A stretch of 64,000 bases of DNA from Marinobacter sp. MDS2 (GTDB lineage Bacteria > Pseudomonadota > Gammaproteobacteria > Pseudomonadales > Oleiphilaceae). The stretch is taken from contig NZ_JAVAJF010000001.1 in NCBI RefSeq assembly GCF_030718085.1, positions 992,001-1,056,000 of the forward strand. Direction: 5' to 3'. A model generated the notes under the pieces. The model worked only from the letters and a program-made list of their open reading frames with translations. It was not told the origin of the DNA and ran no database searches. Shown in pieces: positions 63,718-64,000 of this stretch; the stretch's first letter is position 1, and each line of letters opens with the position of its first letter. Position numbers and translations under genes: made by a program.

Positions 63718-64000
63718 TTAACCACAGCACTTCTTGAACTTCAGCCCACTGCCACAGCTGCACGGATCATTGCGCGAAGGCGTTTTAGTTACCGTAACCG
63801 TCTCGCCCTTGTTCAAAATCGCGGTTAATTCACCAATCGATTCGACGGCGCCTTCACGGGTATCAACCGTAATGTTGGCGTAAAGATTGGCTTCAGCCAC
63901 CTGGGCTTCTACCTCATCTTTACGAGCCTCACTGGTCACCACCAAGGATAACGGGAACTTCTCGCTGCCACTCTTTTGGCTGGCGTTGGTTTTAAAGCCG
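63718..64000 (-). CDS. SEC-C motif protein, PBPRA1643 family (5' end outside window)
   Basis: The minus-strand frame is open from the window edge through GFKTNASQ.. to the stop at 63718, 94 codons visible. The C-terminus PSRNDPCSCGSGLKFKKCC is a SEC-C zinc-binding motif (CxC-x8-CC). The preceding region matches the PBPRA1643 SWIM/SEC-C family (TIGR04102). The true start lies beyond base 64000; an internal TTG at 63945 is not the start. Confidence 0.82.
   Translation of the reverse strand, partial: GFKTNASQKSGSEKFPLSLVVTSEARKDEVEAQVAEANLYANITVDTREGAVESIGELTAILNKGETVTVTKTPSRNDPCSCGSGLKFKKCCG

Overview
The window reads as chromosome of a marine, hydrocarbon-using gammaproteobacterium, most likely Marinobacter or a close relative. 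This rests on gene content and order (AlkB alkane hydroxylase, AlkK-type and long-chain acyl-CoA ligases, a DmdC-like acyl-CoA dehydrogenase, FadH, crotonases, a Na+/H+ Mrp antiporter, and many small gammaproteobacterial families such as DUF1415, DUF3010, TIGR02647 and YeiP/EfpL). No database search was possible. I see no insertion sequence, prophage, integron, CRISPR array, rRNA or tRNA. About 90 percent is coding and the layout is ordinary core chromosome.

Layout. 1-2185: tail of an imelysin / di-heme / DUF1513 operon. 2270-9637: an MFS carrier; a translationally coupled pair of Ca-binding (thrombospondin type 3) envelope proteins, one a lipoprotein and one an OmpA-type barrel; a small DUF4870-like membrane protein; a Tat-exported PhoX phosphatase behind a Pho box; a small acidic lipoprotein. 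9716-17883: lipid and alkane metabolism (alkB, crotonase, DmdC-like dehydrogenase, GlxA-type regulator, fadH). 17941-24016: a leader with a possible small ORF and then the six-gene mrpA(B)CDEFG operon. 24047-30827: AlkK-like ligase, dadA, yciH, DUF4136 lipoprotein, yigZ and a CpxRA-like two-component pair, divergent from a CpxP/Spy-like protein across a CpxR-type box. 31414-34353: GNAT/FemAB-like protein, an unknown membrane-anchored protein, azlCD. 34657-40830: a three-gene amino-acid oxidation island (giant indolepyruvate ferredoxin oxidoreductase, leucine-type dehydrogenase, Na+-coupled NSS transporter). 40893-49889: dodecin, two small families, YbiT ABC-F, PpiC, DUF2059, a LysR regulator divergent from a 64-aa gene, long-chain acyl-CoA ligase, a 35-aa membrane peptide, TauE/SafE. 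49954-56761: YcbB-like L,D-transpeptidase, lytic transglycosylase, spermidine-synthase-like protein, EfpL, thioesterase, and a noncoding array of three 101-nt repeats, then a crotonase. 56861-64000: SDR, lipoprotein, XRE regulator, YiaAB/PspA pair, NAD(P)-binding protein, arfB, DUF72, DUF3185, DUF4112, DUF3010 and the 3' end of a SEC-C motif protein.

How the parts work together. AlkB makes the alkanol. AlkK and the long-chain ligase activate fatty acids. The acyl-CoA dehydrogenase, crotonases and FadH feed beta-oxidation. The NSS transporter, dehydrogenase and ferredoxin oxidoreductase would import an amino acid, deaminate it and convert the 2-oxo acid to an acyl-CoA. Mrp gives Na+ and pH homeostasis that would also sustain the Na+-coupled transporters. 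CpxRA/CpxP, PspA, PpiC, the transglycosylase and the L,D-transpeptidase look after the envelope.

The least explained material is noncoding: (i) three 101-nt repeats at a 203-205 nt period (55510-56018), each opening with an inverted pair of DnaA-box-like 9-mers; (ii) two dispersed long-stem hairpins sharing a short loop core but with unrelated stems (12271-12385, 14338-14451); (iii) a third large inverted-repeat element of a different type (42525-42720); and (iv) a promoter, small ORF and hairpin leader ahead of the Mrp operon (17941-18144).
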